This document shows positions 35,138 to 45,890 of a DNA stretch of 61,585 nt, one piece after another. The stretch is from Gnomoniopsis sp. IMI 355080 (taxonomy: Eukaryota > Ascomycota > Sordariomycetes > Diaporthales > Gnomoniaceae), in NCBI GenBank assembly GCA_027946555.1, contig JAPEVC010000212.1:1-61585 (forward strand), given 5' to 3'. Each line of letters starts with the position of its first letter. Position 1 is the stretch's first letter. Both the position numbers and the translations under genes were made by a program. The notes beneath the pieces were generated by a model that did not search any database, was not told the origin of the DNA, and was given only the letters and a program-made list of their open reading frames with translations.

Positions 35138-37572
35138 ATGGCTTGCGATCTTTGTTCCAATCTAGTTGTTGACTATAGAGAGCTTGTCGAAGACGAGATC
35201 GATGTGCCGTTTTTTGTCGAGGAGTTCTATCCCGGGTTAAGTCGGCTCGCGAGAAATGCAAAAGCAGGCTGTGAATTCTGCGATCTGCTTATCAAGCTCA
35301 CAAGCGAGTACTTCGACGTGACAGAACGCAGCCTCGAGAGACCGGTGCGATTCCAGCTCCGTAATGCGAGATTCCGCACCCGAAGCTACCATAAGGACAT
35401 GAGCGAGGAGCTACAGAAATCGGCAGACAACGGAGTATATTCCCTGGCAATCGAATTGGTATACGGGGACCCAACACAGACCAATGAACTGTATTTCTCT
35501 GTCTACTCCAATGATGACCGTGAGTGAGACGTACTTATGATAGGAAAGTGCTTGGCGTCGAGGCTCCGACTAATCATTTGTGTCGCCCAAACAAGACAAG
35601 CCGAGCGCTATACACGATCCGTTGCGTCGACGCCTCCGTCCGCCTGCCGAGGAGAACCCTTTATCGACCAAGTCGGTAACCAAGATGCTGGATTTCATGA
35701 GTAATTGTGTGGAAAATCACACCTTATGCTCCCTTGGAGATAATGGATTTGTACCAACCCGTCTACTAAATGTTCGAGATGGAATCGCCCTCCAGCATAC
35801 CGCAGATATGGGCTCTGGTCCTTTTCCATTCTTGGCCCTTAGTCACTGCTGGGGGCCACCTAACCCCGAAAAGCCTATGTTGGTCACCAGAATTTCAACT
35901 CTCGAGGAACATGCAAGGGGAATAGCTATGAACATGTATGATGATTCCAAACGCGGTGCCGAACCGTTGGCCGTACTAACTTTCCTGATCTATATTTAGC
36001 TTACCAAGAAACTTTCAAGATGCCGTTAAGGTGACTCGAGCACTCGGCTACGATTTTCTCTGGATTGATGCCTTATGCATTGTTCAGGACTCGTTGAAGG
36101 ATTGGGAACGAGAAGCCGCGAGGATGGCCAGTATCTACAAAAACGCAGCTGTCACGATTGTACCAACCGCACCAACGTCTTGCCACGATGGTTTCCTATA
36201 CCCTAGGCCGTTTAGACGTGCTCGGATCCCATACTACCATCCGGAGAGTGGCATCTCTGATGGACATCTCATCCTCCAGCTGCACCACGACGGCCTCGAC
36301 AACGAGATGGACATAGAGTTGACATACTGGAATTTTAGAGCATGGACTCTGCAAGAAAGATTGTTATCCCGAAGAATCCTATATGTCTGCCCGGAAAGGT
36401 TATATTTTGAGTGCAAGTTCGATGAGTGGGATGTGTGCGCAGAAGACGATGCTGTCATAGCCGGCGATGCATCGTTAATGAGCCTTTTTAACACAGAATA
36501 TTTGGCAAGCCTCACGAACAAACAACAAAAGCCTGATAAGGACGGCAATGACTTCAAATCTTCTGCCTCGCCGGATTCAGCTATTCTGCGCGGTGAGCAT
36601 ATGTCATTGAGTTTGTTGAATATGGAAGGGGGAGAATCCAAGGGACACACGACGCCGCTTACCTTTGAGCGAGACGACAAATACTTGCCCTTCAAAACTT
36701 GGTATACATCAGTACAAATCTACTCCAGTCGATATTTCACGCACGGCACGGACAAACTCCCAGCAGCCGAAGGCCTGGCAAGAGATATAGCTTCGCATTG
36801 TAACGTCGGAAGATATCTGGCTGGCCTCTGGGAGCAAGATCTCGCTCTAGGGCTTCTATGGCGACCAAAACCGGACTGGGTCAATGTGTTCATTGTAGCT
36901 CAATGGTCTTGGCCTCCATCCCATCCAGGGGAGCCGTATATCAATTCGAGTGTTACTAATCGGCCGATGCCTGTAACCCGGTCCACGACTTACCGTGCGC
37001 CATCGTGGTCCTGGGCAAGTCTGGGTTGCAGGACACATTGGCCCTTGATCGCTACCGAAGATCATCCTGTGGGAGAAGTTGAGCTATTGAACGGAGAGAT
37101 CGAACTCCTAGATGTCCAATTCCAGCTTATGGGAGAAAGTGCGTTTGGTAGATTGACAGGAGGCCATCTGACCTTGAGAGGGAAGTACCAGACTGTGACA
37201 GTCTCGGCCCCAGAGGACCCAAAAGACCGTGCCTCGCACAGGCGTCGTTTGACTAAGGCTTTTAAGCATGCAGAAACAAGCACTGTACGTGCAATATTTG
37301 ACGACTTTATTTGTAGCCTCCAAAGCGATACCGGGAATATCGCTTTTGCAGCTTTCGATATGGGATATCCACCAGCATCTGGGGATGTATATGCCCTTCA
37401 GATTGTTAATCAACCGTCTTTGTATACCTGGAAGGGCCTATGGTCGGGAATACTTCTTCAGCAGAGTGAGGGACCGAGCCTTACCTTTCGACGCGTTGGA
37501 GTATTTGTGCTAGTCGAAGATCATTTGGATGCATTCGCCAACATTGCGCCCAAGCCGATCACACTGGTCTGA
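35138..37572 (+). CDS. HET-domain (heterokaryon incompatibility) protein
   Basis: Three exons: 35138-35519, 35596-35935, 36000-37572; 764 aa. Introns of 76 and 64 nt (GTGAGT...ACAAG; GTATGA...TTTAG) join cleanly; the second restores GIAMNILPRNFQDAV. The N-terminal 60 residues hold CDLC and CEFC pairs, common upstream of HET domains. The HET domain (about residues 205-350) shows its three blocks: FLALSHCWG, LPRNFQDAVKVTRALG and YDFLWIDALCIVQD, then EAARMASIYKNAAVTI. Further on are WTLQERLLSRRILY and the SWSWAS motif, both typical. HET domains of this kind trigger cell death after non-self fusion. It lies 1 kb downstream of NLR-like gene 2 in the same direction, which suggests, but does not prove, a functional link. 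Confidence 0.92.
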
Positions 37573-38489
37573 AGATGGTCGTGCTTCTATCTTGATGCTC
37601 GTTTCCCGATACGCTTTGGACTGAGAGCTCGCAAGGCTCATCAAAACCCACCTCGCCACTTTCAAGCGGATTATGCGCTCGATTCTTTTCTCAATTATCA
37701 TCATGGAGGATTAGATCCCGGGCGTCACAGGGAAAGGCCTTGACTTTTTTTCTTCTTTTCTCCTCAGTCAAGTAGGCTCAGCACTAGAACGGGGGGGCTG
37801 GAATGCCCTTGTAAGGAAGTCTTGATTCGCAACAGGTCTGCAGACTATCCATAGAATGGCAAAATTAGCTCTCTCAGAGCACCTGGCTGAGAATACGGAT
37901 TCAGTACGTCGACTGTCTCTCAGCCTGGCTGCACAAGCGCTTGATTTTTGATCAGGAAGTTCAGAAGTGCGCAGGTGCTAGATCGGGGGAATATGATGAG
38001 AGGAGAGGCTTACGAACATGAGGTACCGGAAAAGGCAGACTTCTTTCTTCTTGATCATCAATATCCAAATTTATTCTTCAAGTTGGGTATCATCCGAGTA
38101 TCGACGTTACGTTCTCACTGAGAGCCAAGTAGGTTATCACAATACTCTCAGAAGATCGATCTTTCCATATCTGGAGATCACCTCAGTCTCGCTCAGACCC
38201 GATATCAAAGTCTTCTTCAACCTATCTCCAGATTCGACGAGCTTCCCCTTCTCAATCCACGTGCAAAAGTGCCGTTCTTCGGGACTCAGTAAGCCTCTCC
38301 ATTATCACAACCTCTTCTCGGCGCCTCATATCAGCTGCTTCTGCCACGAAAACCTTCTTTGCCTCAACACCATCAAACTTCGCAAGTCTCAACTTGAAGC
38401 CCAGAACCCCGACCAGCTCTTGCTATCGTCACAATCCCAAGACTAGCAAACCTCCAATCCCTCCCCCAGCCCTCTCCATACTTACCATC
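37573..38489. other. Intergenic region, HET gene to DUF7587-like gene
   Basis: No coding sequence supported. Frames here overlap in several phases without conservation. The right half is CT-rich and probably the promoter of the next gene. Confidence 0.55.
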
Positions 38490-39498
38490 ATGACGTCTAC
38501 GGCCTTGGTCCTTCCTCCTCGTGACATGGAGTTGAGTCGCAACTTCATCTACGCGTCTCGGTTTCAGGAACAAGCCCACCAACAGTGGGAGAGTGACGCC
38601 AAGATATGGGTGGTCAAGGCTAGCGAGAAAGTTCGCAGGGCTGAAGGAAGGAGCTGGAGTGTCTGGATTGAGCCAGAATTCTATGAGTCGAAGCGCCAGT
38701 ACAAGTCGCCAGTTCTGGGCTGGATTGAAGGTTTCGAAAACAGAAGGCGCAGCGGTGGGTTTTGCGAGGGCAGGCCCATGGTAGACTTTTGCATCCAGGT
38801 GCCGTTGTGCGTTGGCCACAACCTGCCTCGGAAGCTTGTGAGTATTAATCTTCCTTTTTTTATCAATAATTTTTATTCAGTGGCCACTTTTGTCCTCTAC
38901 AGAGCTGTGCTGCGAGATAGCTAACACTGATTGGTAGTACCGAGTTGTTCACGACGAGCATCCCTCTGGTGGCACTCGCGCACGAGGATACGAGCGTGTT
39001 CACGTTAATCCCATAACCTTCCAGGTTCACTTCCAGAGACATCTGAAGTGGTCCTGCCGTGATCTCAGCCCCTTAATGTCAGCTACCTCCAGCCTTGGGA
39101 AAGCGAGACGAATCGCCGCGATGTACAAGCACATGGGCTTCACTGGGATCGAAATGCTATACATCAACACCAATGGGGCTGATTGGGAGGGGACCTTCGT
39201 CTTTGATGTCCAAAGACTCCTGGAATGCTTCAAATTGCCGATCCTCTCCCGAAACTCGTTTCTTGAAGAGGAATACCTTATTCAAGACGAGATCCCACCC
39301 AGCCGCGTGGTGCGGGCATCGCTGTACAACATCAGGTCTCAGTGCTCGGCCTATAGTTGGCAAACCGCCTGGGATGATGCAGAGAAGCTTGTCCGACGGA
39401 ACGCATACCAGAAGCGAAAGTACGAGGTGGAAGACGCCGAGCTGCCCCCAAAGAAACGTCAAATTCGAACGCACAAATTTCGCAAGGTTCGCAATTGA
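38490..39498 (+). CDS. DUF7587-like fungal protein of unknown function
   Basis: Two exons, 38490-38837 and 38938-39498, with a 100-nt intron (GTGAGT, GCTAACACTGA branch, GGTAG acceptor); 302 aa. The second exon begins YRVVHDEHPSGGTRARGYE and continues with HFQRHLKW, then a TSSLGKARRIAAMYKHMGF block. That order (R-V-x-H, G-T-x-ARG, H-x-x-W, S-x-x-KA) is the pattern I associate with DUF7587 proteins, common and multicopy in Pezizomycotina, function unknown. The C-terminus is strongly basic (PPKKRQIRTHKFRKVRN) and looks like a nuclear localisation signal. No signal peptide or membrane segment. The ATG follows a TTACCATC context. The family name rests on remembered motif order only. Confidence 0.7.
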
Positions 39499-39800
39499 AC
39501 GAACTGGAGGCCCAGTAAGCACCGAAGAGTCAAGGCGGTCTGATTTAGAGATTTATTGCCATGCTAACACATGTTTTTGTGCAGAGTGAATTTCTATCGC
39601 TATATTTTCGTGGTAATGAACGTTGGTTGCAAGCAGAAAGCCCCCAGGAAGATATGGGCACAGACTACAGTTGCGCGAGGCTCCGTGAATCAAGGCGCGT
39701 TGGAGTTTGGGCAGTGGTATGATTTTTGGCCAGAGTGATCACTCGGTGAGAGCTCTGATCATTCGGGACTTCGAGAATTGGGTCCCTTCTACATTCTCTC

Positions 39801-39803
<3 letters not shown>

Positions 39804-39832
<29 letters not shown>
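39804..39832. repeat. Poly-T homopolymer (29 nt)
   Basis: Uninterrupted T run flanked by CT-rich DNA. Such tracts occur in fungal promoters and are prone to sequencing-length error. Confidence 0.9.
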
Positions 39833-40483
39833 CCAAAACCCTCCTTTCTTTTGTTTCTTGTTCGGAACTTCGTCAGCATGGACGCTCCTTGCTGAAGAAC
39901 ATATCTTGCCTTGGCATGGGATAGCTTGCTGTTTTTAGTCTTACTTTCATCACCTTAGCAAATACCAACTGCGGAGATATTTCAGACTGAGCTTGTGCGC
40001 TGGCTACGACGTGATGATGCGAACGAGGGTTGATGTACTCCAGGTACTTACTTACTTGATAGTAGTTTCAGCAGTACATGATGTGGGCCCATTCAGGGCG
40101 GATACACCCGGCCCGCACTGGGGAGGAGACACCCTGACACCCCAGGCTTCCCCCACAATGGGGCCTCGTCGCAGTCGGCCGATCCGGGGTTTCCCGATCG
40201 TACGATTTTGGCGGCAACGAGCCCATCAACATACCGCAGACACGCCTGATCGCAGTGTCATTGTGGGCCAGACCTGGGGTGCATCTCTGGCTTGCCACAC
40301 ACCATTCAAAGACACGGGGACGTCCTAGAGCTCTCTAGATTCTTTGCAATCAGCCCACAACACGAAAATGAAGCACACCAAGTGGCCACATGTAATTATG
40401 CTGCATGTGCATGTAATGCCGTTTGCGTACATGTCGTCTACCCTTTAAGAAGCGCCCATTTCCAAGTGTTCACAATTCCAAGT

Positions 40484-40493
40484 AGATATATAT
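40484..40493 (+). promoter_or_regulatory. TATA-like element of the DGPxMALW protein gene
   Basis: AGATATATAT about 145 bp before the ATG at 40638, followed by an A/C-rich leader with CAACAACAA, typical of fungal 5' UTRs. The spacing is plausible, with no other evidence. Confidence 0.4.
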
Positions 40494-40637
40494 GCACATA
40501 GACAATCATCCTCCCATCAGATCAAAAAGTCAATAACCATTATACAACTACTCACTCCACCGTAACAACAACAAAAGTTCAAAACAAACCATAAATATCT
40601 ACCTCTCCAATCAGATCCATCACTATCAATCATCACT

Positions 40638-41270
40638 ATGCCCAGCAATCACGCACATCAAATGCATCAACAAGCCGGACTACAAGATTCCACTTTCTTC
40701 TTCGTCGGCCCCTTCGACGACAACTCCTTCTGCCGTGGACCACAAGTCCTCAAGCCCATCTCCACACACTTCACCAGCGTCAATGAGCTCTCCAGACCCT
40801 CCTCCCTCGCCATGTCGTCTCTTTCCGACAGCAGTGACTACTACGAGGACTGCGCCGTACTAGGCGACGACGACGAGCACAGCGAGGACGAGCTCCCCCC
40901 TTCCCCAAGGAGGCGACACTCTGGTGCCATGTCCATTAGCTCCGAGGAGCTGCCTTTCTGCTACGACAGGGACGCGCTGAGGAGAGATACGGCAGCCCAC
41001 CGTGCGAGACACTTGGAACAACAAAAGACCCTCAAGTCAAGAGGAGGTCACATGGAAACGTTTGCTGCTCATGAGACATGGGACAGCGAGTTGGACGGCC
41101 CACATATGGCACTGTGGGTTCCAAAGAGCGAGTCCGCCACCACAGCCGACTCCAAGAGGAGACGATTGGACACGTCGGCTACGATGCCAGCGAGCTCCGC
41201 TAGGGCGAAGAAACAGCTGCAACAAGTTGAGGAAATCGACGGGCCGATGATGGCTTTGTGGGGAATCTGA
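40638..41270 (+). CDS. Small unidentified protein with two [LI]DGPxMALW motifs
   Basis: Single exon, 210 aa, not recognised. Order of features: a polar N-terminus; a Ser-rich and acidic middle (SSLSDSSDYYEDC, GDDDEHSEDE); a basic PSPRRRHSG site; a charged helix RDTAAHRARHLEQQ; then LDGPHMALW at about 152-160 and IDGPMMALWGI at the very C-terminus. A KRRR cluster between the two motifs may be nuclear targeting. Two copies of the same nine-residue motif in an otherwise disordered protein suggest a short docking or self-association element. The frame is intact, has a clean promoter-like upstream region and ordinary codon use, so I believe it is a real gene. Confidence 0.7.
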   Translation: MPSNHAHQMHQQAGLQDSTFFFVGPFDDNSFCRGPQVLKPISTHFTSVNELSRPSSLAMSSLSDSSDYYEDCAVLGDDDEHSEDELPPSPRRRHSGAMSISSEELPFCYDRDALRRDTAAHRARHLEQQKTLKSRGGHMETFAAHETWDSELDGPHMALWVPKSESATTADSKRRRLDTSATMPASSARAKKQLQQVEEIDGPMMALWGI

Positions 41271-42004
41271 TTTTATCTGGAGATGTACAAATATTGTAGG
41301 AGTTCGGGTGGCTCGGTAATAGGGATTTTGGGACCATATAGGAGTTGGGGAAGCATTTTTGCTGGGACATTTTACAAAACAGCACTGGGCAAACACCTCA
41401 GGATGAACAGAATTGAACATGTACTACAAGTATATACGAGGGTCATTGTAGGACTCAATGCATCATGCGATATATATTTCCCAATCTTGGGCGGGTCCAA
41501 CGTCATATTCCTACCAATGAAACTCCAGTCCACAATATGTTTTGTCCGCAACTCGAACAGCATGGAGGTGTTGTGCAAAGTAACCAGTGCACATCGGATG
41601 AGGCCCAACAAACAGACGGTCTGTGGTCTGTATTTGTAGAGCAGCAAACCTGGGAAGGGGCATATCATTGCTTTAATATGCTCTCGCGAATCAGTATGTC
41701 GCAAAGGTTGACGGGGCAGATAATGTAGCAGCAAGAGCAATTATTTTGTCCTTTGCGAACCAAAAAAAATGAGTGGAAAATAAAAAAGGTTTGCAGGTGT
41801 GCTCAAATTTCCGGTTTTGGCTGGTGTTGAGTCAAGGACCTTTTCAAGGATAGGTATCAGAAGAGTGAAGAAAATGGAAGCAAGCGAACAGAAGAATAGT
41901 CAGATTCGAAAAGGCATGTGAGAGTCAACGTCTCATGTATATGGTATACTGAACCAGGATCTGGGCAGGATGGAGTGATGAATGTTTCTAATTTTGAAAG
42001 AAGT
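41271..42004. other. Convergent 3' intergenic region, DGPxMALW gene / POP1
   Basis: No coding sequence supported; it contains the 3' UTRs of the two convergent genes. Confidence 0.55.
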
Positions 42005-44881
42005 TCAGATGACCTCCCATCGAGCAACCCATCCGATGCTCTCCCCGGCATCTCTGACCACACATACATATCCTCCTCCATCCCCACTACTTGTCCGTAG
42101 AGCATCGAGCACTTTCTCGACCGAGACAGAACCCATGGCGACACCTTTACCCTCCGCAAGGTTGAACTCTCCCTTTGTGACATAACCGATCAGATCCTCC
42201 TCGTCGGGCACAGGGGGGTGGTCCCCGTTGCCATTCAAGGGCTTCTCTGGTGGGAAAGGGAGGTTGCCGGTCATCAATCTTTTGGCGAGCAGTAACTTCT
42301 GTGTGTCGTGGTCTGCGCCGGGCGGAAACCGGAGTGGGTGATTGGACTTGTTGGATGAAGGGTTCCTGTGGCTGGCCGAGCCAGGAAGTCTGGCAAGCCA
42401 CTGCTCACGCAGGTTCGTTGGCAGTCTGGCGGCTTTGGGAGGCGATTGGGTAGCTGGGACTTCTGGCTGGGTAGAGACCGGTGCGGGAGAGTCTGTATCA
42501 CGTCGTGGAAGGCGGTAGACACGAGCGCAGGGCTTGACTACTCCGCGGCCTGGAAATGAGATTTTGACGCTGACGAGTGAGTTAGGAGGCGGAGACTCCG
42601 TGGTTTTCGGATCCGCAAGCGCTTTGAATGCTGATTTGGAGAGATGGTGGACGAGTGTCAGAGGATGAGGGGAAACAGTCTTGTGGGAATCTTTTGCAGA
42701 TGTCGCTTCGGCAGCATTGTCGTGTTGCCCTTGAATTGGATTTTTCCCTTCCTGGTCACCGCCGCGCTCTTTCTCCTTGGTATTTGGTTTTGATACAGAA
42801 TCGGTCCCCTTGTGCGCAGGCTGCGACGTTTTCTCCGCCTCTGGTTCCTTCTGAAGTCCGAAAAGTCGCTCAAACTCACAAGCCCAACCGATGCCAACCT
42901 CGCCCTTCCGGCCGGCGCCCAGATCGAGCGTCTTCCATTCCACCCTCTTGGACTTTGGCCTCTTTTCCCAATGAGCTTTCCTTTTCTGGCGCTGCTCAAG
43001 CTCCCACTCGGCGCCAGCATCCGTGCCGGGAAAGTCGCCGGGGAACCATGCCTGACCTTGCTCAAAGGTCACCTGTCGTAGCTCGTCTAGGCCGCCTACC
43101 CGAGGATTGCCGCCGGAGGAGAGCGGGTAGTGGACTAGGCTGTACCAGATGGGCAAGATGCACTTCCATGGCGCAAGCAGTGTCCAGGTGCCTTGAGAAG
43201 ATACCGGGGTGCGAGACGAGATGAGAATGATGGGAAAAGGAGGGTCGGCAGTAGTGACTTCTAGAGCATTTCCGGGAGCCTTGTCGGTCTTGCGGCGATT
43301 GAGCGATTTCTGGGAGGGATGAAGGGATGCTCTGAAGCGTGCATCGCGATCGAAAAGGAGGTACGGTGATGGAGGGGCGCCTGCTGTTGTCGAATCGGAT
43401 TTGCCCGGCCGCGTTATTATTTTGTCGTTGGTGGTGTATTGGATTGTTCGTGGTGGGTAGCAAAGACGTGGGTCTTGTGCAGAGAATCCTAGAATAGAAT
43501 CGGTAGAAAGATGAGAAGTCGCGTTGCCTGTTATCATCGACTCGAACAACGCAGCATGGGCTTCCTTCGCATCCTTGTGATATGGTCGAATGATGCCCAG
43601 TAGCGCTTCGGTCGCACCCGGCCCTGTAAGTTCAATGCTGCCAATTTCGAAACGCAGATCTTCGACATGAAGCCGTGGGGACTCCCTCTTTATGAGCTTG
43701 ACGAGGATGTTGAAGACTTCAAGGAAGCATGATGGATGCAACCTGATGTAGACTTGCCTTTCATCCCTGCTCTTTTCGACGGGTGCGTCCTCAGAGGTAG
43801 GTGGGACTGTGGCGCTTGGATTCCAGAACACTGTGGCCGGCCCCATCTGGCGTCTTCCGTCGTTCTGCTGCTTGCTCAGCACACCGGACCACTTCCGGCG
43901 ACCCTCTCTCCATGCTTGGCCGCGACCATCCCAAAGGCTGTCGTGAGACATGCCCAAGGACCTCAGCGTCCTCTCGATCCCCAATCCATGGCCAGTGAGG
44001 CCTATGGTGCTCATATAGCTCATATCCCAGACGATGGTTCCCTTTGTGCTTGATGCTCGATGCGTGGGCCTGTACACCTTTTCATTTGGTGTAAGAGGGA
44101 TAGCAAACCTCCACAATGGCTCTTTTGGTGGTGTCATCTTGGCCCTCTTAACATGCCACATGTGTGTAGGTAGCCAAGTCTTATTGATTTGGCGCTTTCG
44201 AAATTTGGCCTTCGGCTTAGGCGGATCATTCAGCACATTCCGCCGTATCTTTGGCCTTGCAGGTCGCGTTTCGATCAACTGCTTTATGGCCGCTGAAACC
44301 TGGTCCCGCTTCTCCTTGCTGTTGCCATCTCCGTCCGCCACGCCAATCTGCTTTGCCCGCTCCTTAGCCTCCTTCAGCCTTCGTTTTCGCTTCTTCTCGG
44401 CCAATACCCCTAGTCTCTTGGCCATTTCCACCCTGATTCTCCCCCTCGTCGTCTTTGGCTTACGCCTCCTCGCCTCCACCGTCGGGGTCTCATCTTGTAT
44501 TTTCTCCCTCTGCGCCCGACTGCGCAGTCGTTTAGGCAGCTTCTTCACATTGTGCGAGGCCGTGCGTCTTCGCAGCCCCCTAGGTAGTTGCTGGAATGCG
44601 CGGCGATTATTGACGGCCTTGCTATTACGCATGCCATTTGTCAGGGCATTGATCTCATACTCCCTCGCGGACAAGAAAGACTGTAGGTCCAACTCGCCAT
44701 TCTCACTGAGAGCAGCGTCGGCTCGTTGGCTGCGAATGGTGCGCGCGTCGTAGACCTTGGCGCGTTTGTGGAAACGGCCGCCGGAGTTGCTGCTGGCGCC
44801 ATGATCATGTGTGGAGGGTTTTGAGGGCCCCGGATTGCCTGGAGGATCTTTTCGTTTCTTGTGGCTGTCTTGAGCGGCCAT
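42005..44881 (-). CDS. POP1: RNase P / RNase MRP protein subunit POP1
   Basis: Single exon, 958 aa. The largest protein of nuclear RNase P (tRNA 5' processing) and RNase MRP (pre-rRNA processing). The N-terminal POP1 domain covers about residues 40-260: YDARTIRSQRAD, AFQQLPRGLRRRTASHNVKKLPKRLR, a Lys/Arg-rich helix, KTWLPTHMWHVKRAKM, PLWRFAIPLTPNEKVYRP. The POPLD domain follows at about 550-640 (GTWTLLAPWKCILPIWYSL, then DELRQVTFEQGQAWFPGDFPG). The C-terminal part carries a low-complexity charged insert and ends in the VCVVRDAGESIGWVARWEVI type strand. Start context is ordinary. It is divergent from the NT-C2 gene and convergent with the small gene at 40638. Confidence 0.95.
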   Translation of the reverse strand: MAAQDSHKKRKDPPGNPGPSKPSTHDHGASSNSGGRFHKRAKVYDARTIRSQRADAALSENGELDLQSFLSAREYEINALTNGMRNSKAVNNRRAFQQLPRGLRRRTASHNVKKLPKRLRSRAQREKIQDETPTVEARRRKPKTTRGRIRVEMAKRLGVLAEKKRKRRLKEAKERAKQIGVADGDGNSKEKRDQVSAAIKQLIETRPARPKIRRNVLNDPPKPKAKFRKRQINKTWLPTHMWHVKRAKMTPPKEPLWRFAIPLTPNEKVYRPTHRASSTKGTIVWDMSYMSTIGLTGHGLGIERTLRSLGMSHDSLWDGRGQAWREGRRKWSGVLSKQQNDGRRQMGPATVFWNPSATVPPTSEDAPVEKSRDERQVYIRLHPSCFLEVFNILVKLIKRESPRLHVEDLRFEIGSIELTGPGATEALLGIIRPYHKDAKEAHAALFESMITGNATSHLSTDSILGFSAQDPRLCYPPRTIQYTTNDKIITRPGKSDSTTAGAPPSPYLLFDRDARFRASLHPSQKSLNRRKTDKAPGNALEVTTADPPFPIILISSRTPVSSQGTWTLLAPWKCILPIWYSLVHYPLSSGGNPRVGGLDELRQVTFEQGQAWFPGDFPGTDAGAEWELEQRQKRKAHWEKRPKSKRVEWKTLDLGAGRKGEVGIGWACEFERLFGLQKEPEAEKTSQPAHKGTDSVSKPNTKEKERGGDQEGKNPIQGQHDNAAEATSAKDSHKTVSPHPLTLVHHLSKSAFKALADPKTTESPPPNSLVSVKISFPGRGVVKPCARVYRLPRRDTDSPAPVSTQPEVPATQSPPKAARLPTNLREQWLARLPGSASHRNPSSNKSNHPLRFPPGADHDTQKLLLAKRLMTGNLPFPPEKPLNGNGDHPPVPDEEDLIGYVTKGEFNLAEGKGVAMGSVSVEKVLDALRTSSGDGGGYVCVVRDAGESIGWVARWEVI

Positions 44882-45890
44882 TTTGGTGGGCGGAAATTTC
44901 CATGTGAAATATGTGGGTGCTTATAATGTGAACAGTCGTTCGTTCAGATACATCCCAAGCCACGATGAGTTTTAGTCATTTGAGATGAGCTAGAGTCACA
45001 CCCTAGAGTGTGTCTAGTGGTGCCGAAGCGGCCCCCACAGTTCATTGCCAGACTTGGGTCTCTTGATGACATGAACATCTCGGCCATCTCCTTTTCAATA
45101 TACTTACCTACGTCCCTACATGAACTTGAATTGCTGGCTTGGTTTTCCTCGTATTCCACCTCTCAATCAGACATCAAGCCCATTGTATTTGCAAGAGTAT
45201 TAGTATGTGCTGTGTGACCTAAAGTTGACTTATACAAGCCGGCACTTGTATTTCAAGGACACCGAGTTCATCTCACCGCACGCGATCAGTGATCCTCATC
45301 AGGGGCTGACAAGTACCCAGACCAGCAATTGCTACGAATACCATTCAATACATCAGTGCTGCTGCCGTATGTCTCGCCGAATATCCGCGGCTTTGAAACG
45401 GGAACATTTCGTTGTTTCACTCGGCTAGAACGGCGGAAACAGCCTGCCGAGCATCCCGACGCGACTCGACTCAACGTCGTGGCCTCGACTGGCTTCAATC
45501 AGCCTCTTCGCGAATCACGCACCTTTAGCCTCATGCAAGTGATACTGATCGTCTGCATGTGAGCTAGATAAGGATGGCACATCTCAGTAAGCCTTGATTA
45601 CTACACCGTTTATCGACAATACTCAGCGATTCATGTCTCACTGTCTGCTTCTTTGTACTCCCTGAGCGAGCCGGCCCGTTTCTCTCCTCTGGCTGACATG
45701 AGAAGTCGTTTGTGGCTGGCCGCTAACACCAACGTCGATTGCTCTTTCCTATCTACTTCGTTCATTCATTCCTCAGCCTCATTGGCACGAGTTCGTCTTG
45801 GTCTTGGCTACATCGTTTCCTCATACCCAAGACTAGATCGGAGATGCTATTGCTTCTCAGTCATCACCGTTGCACATCGACTTGGCTAAC
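44882..45890. other. Divergent promoter region, POP1 / NT-C2 gene
   Basis: No coding sequence supported; 1 kb shared between two outward-facing genes. Confidence 0.55.

Larger units (their letters stand above)
39499..40637. other. Intergenic region with a 29-nt poly-T tract
   Basis: Poly-T runs from 39804 to 39832. No coding sequence is supported. The right end holds the promoter of the next gene. Confidence 0.55.
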
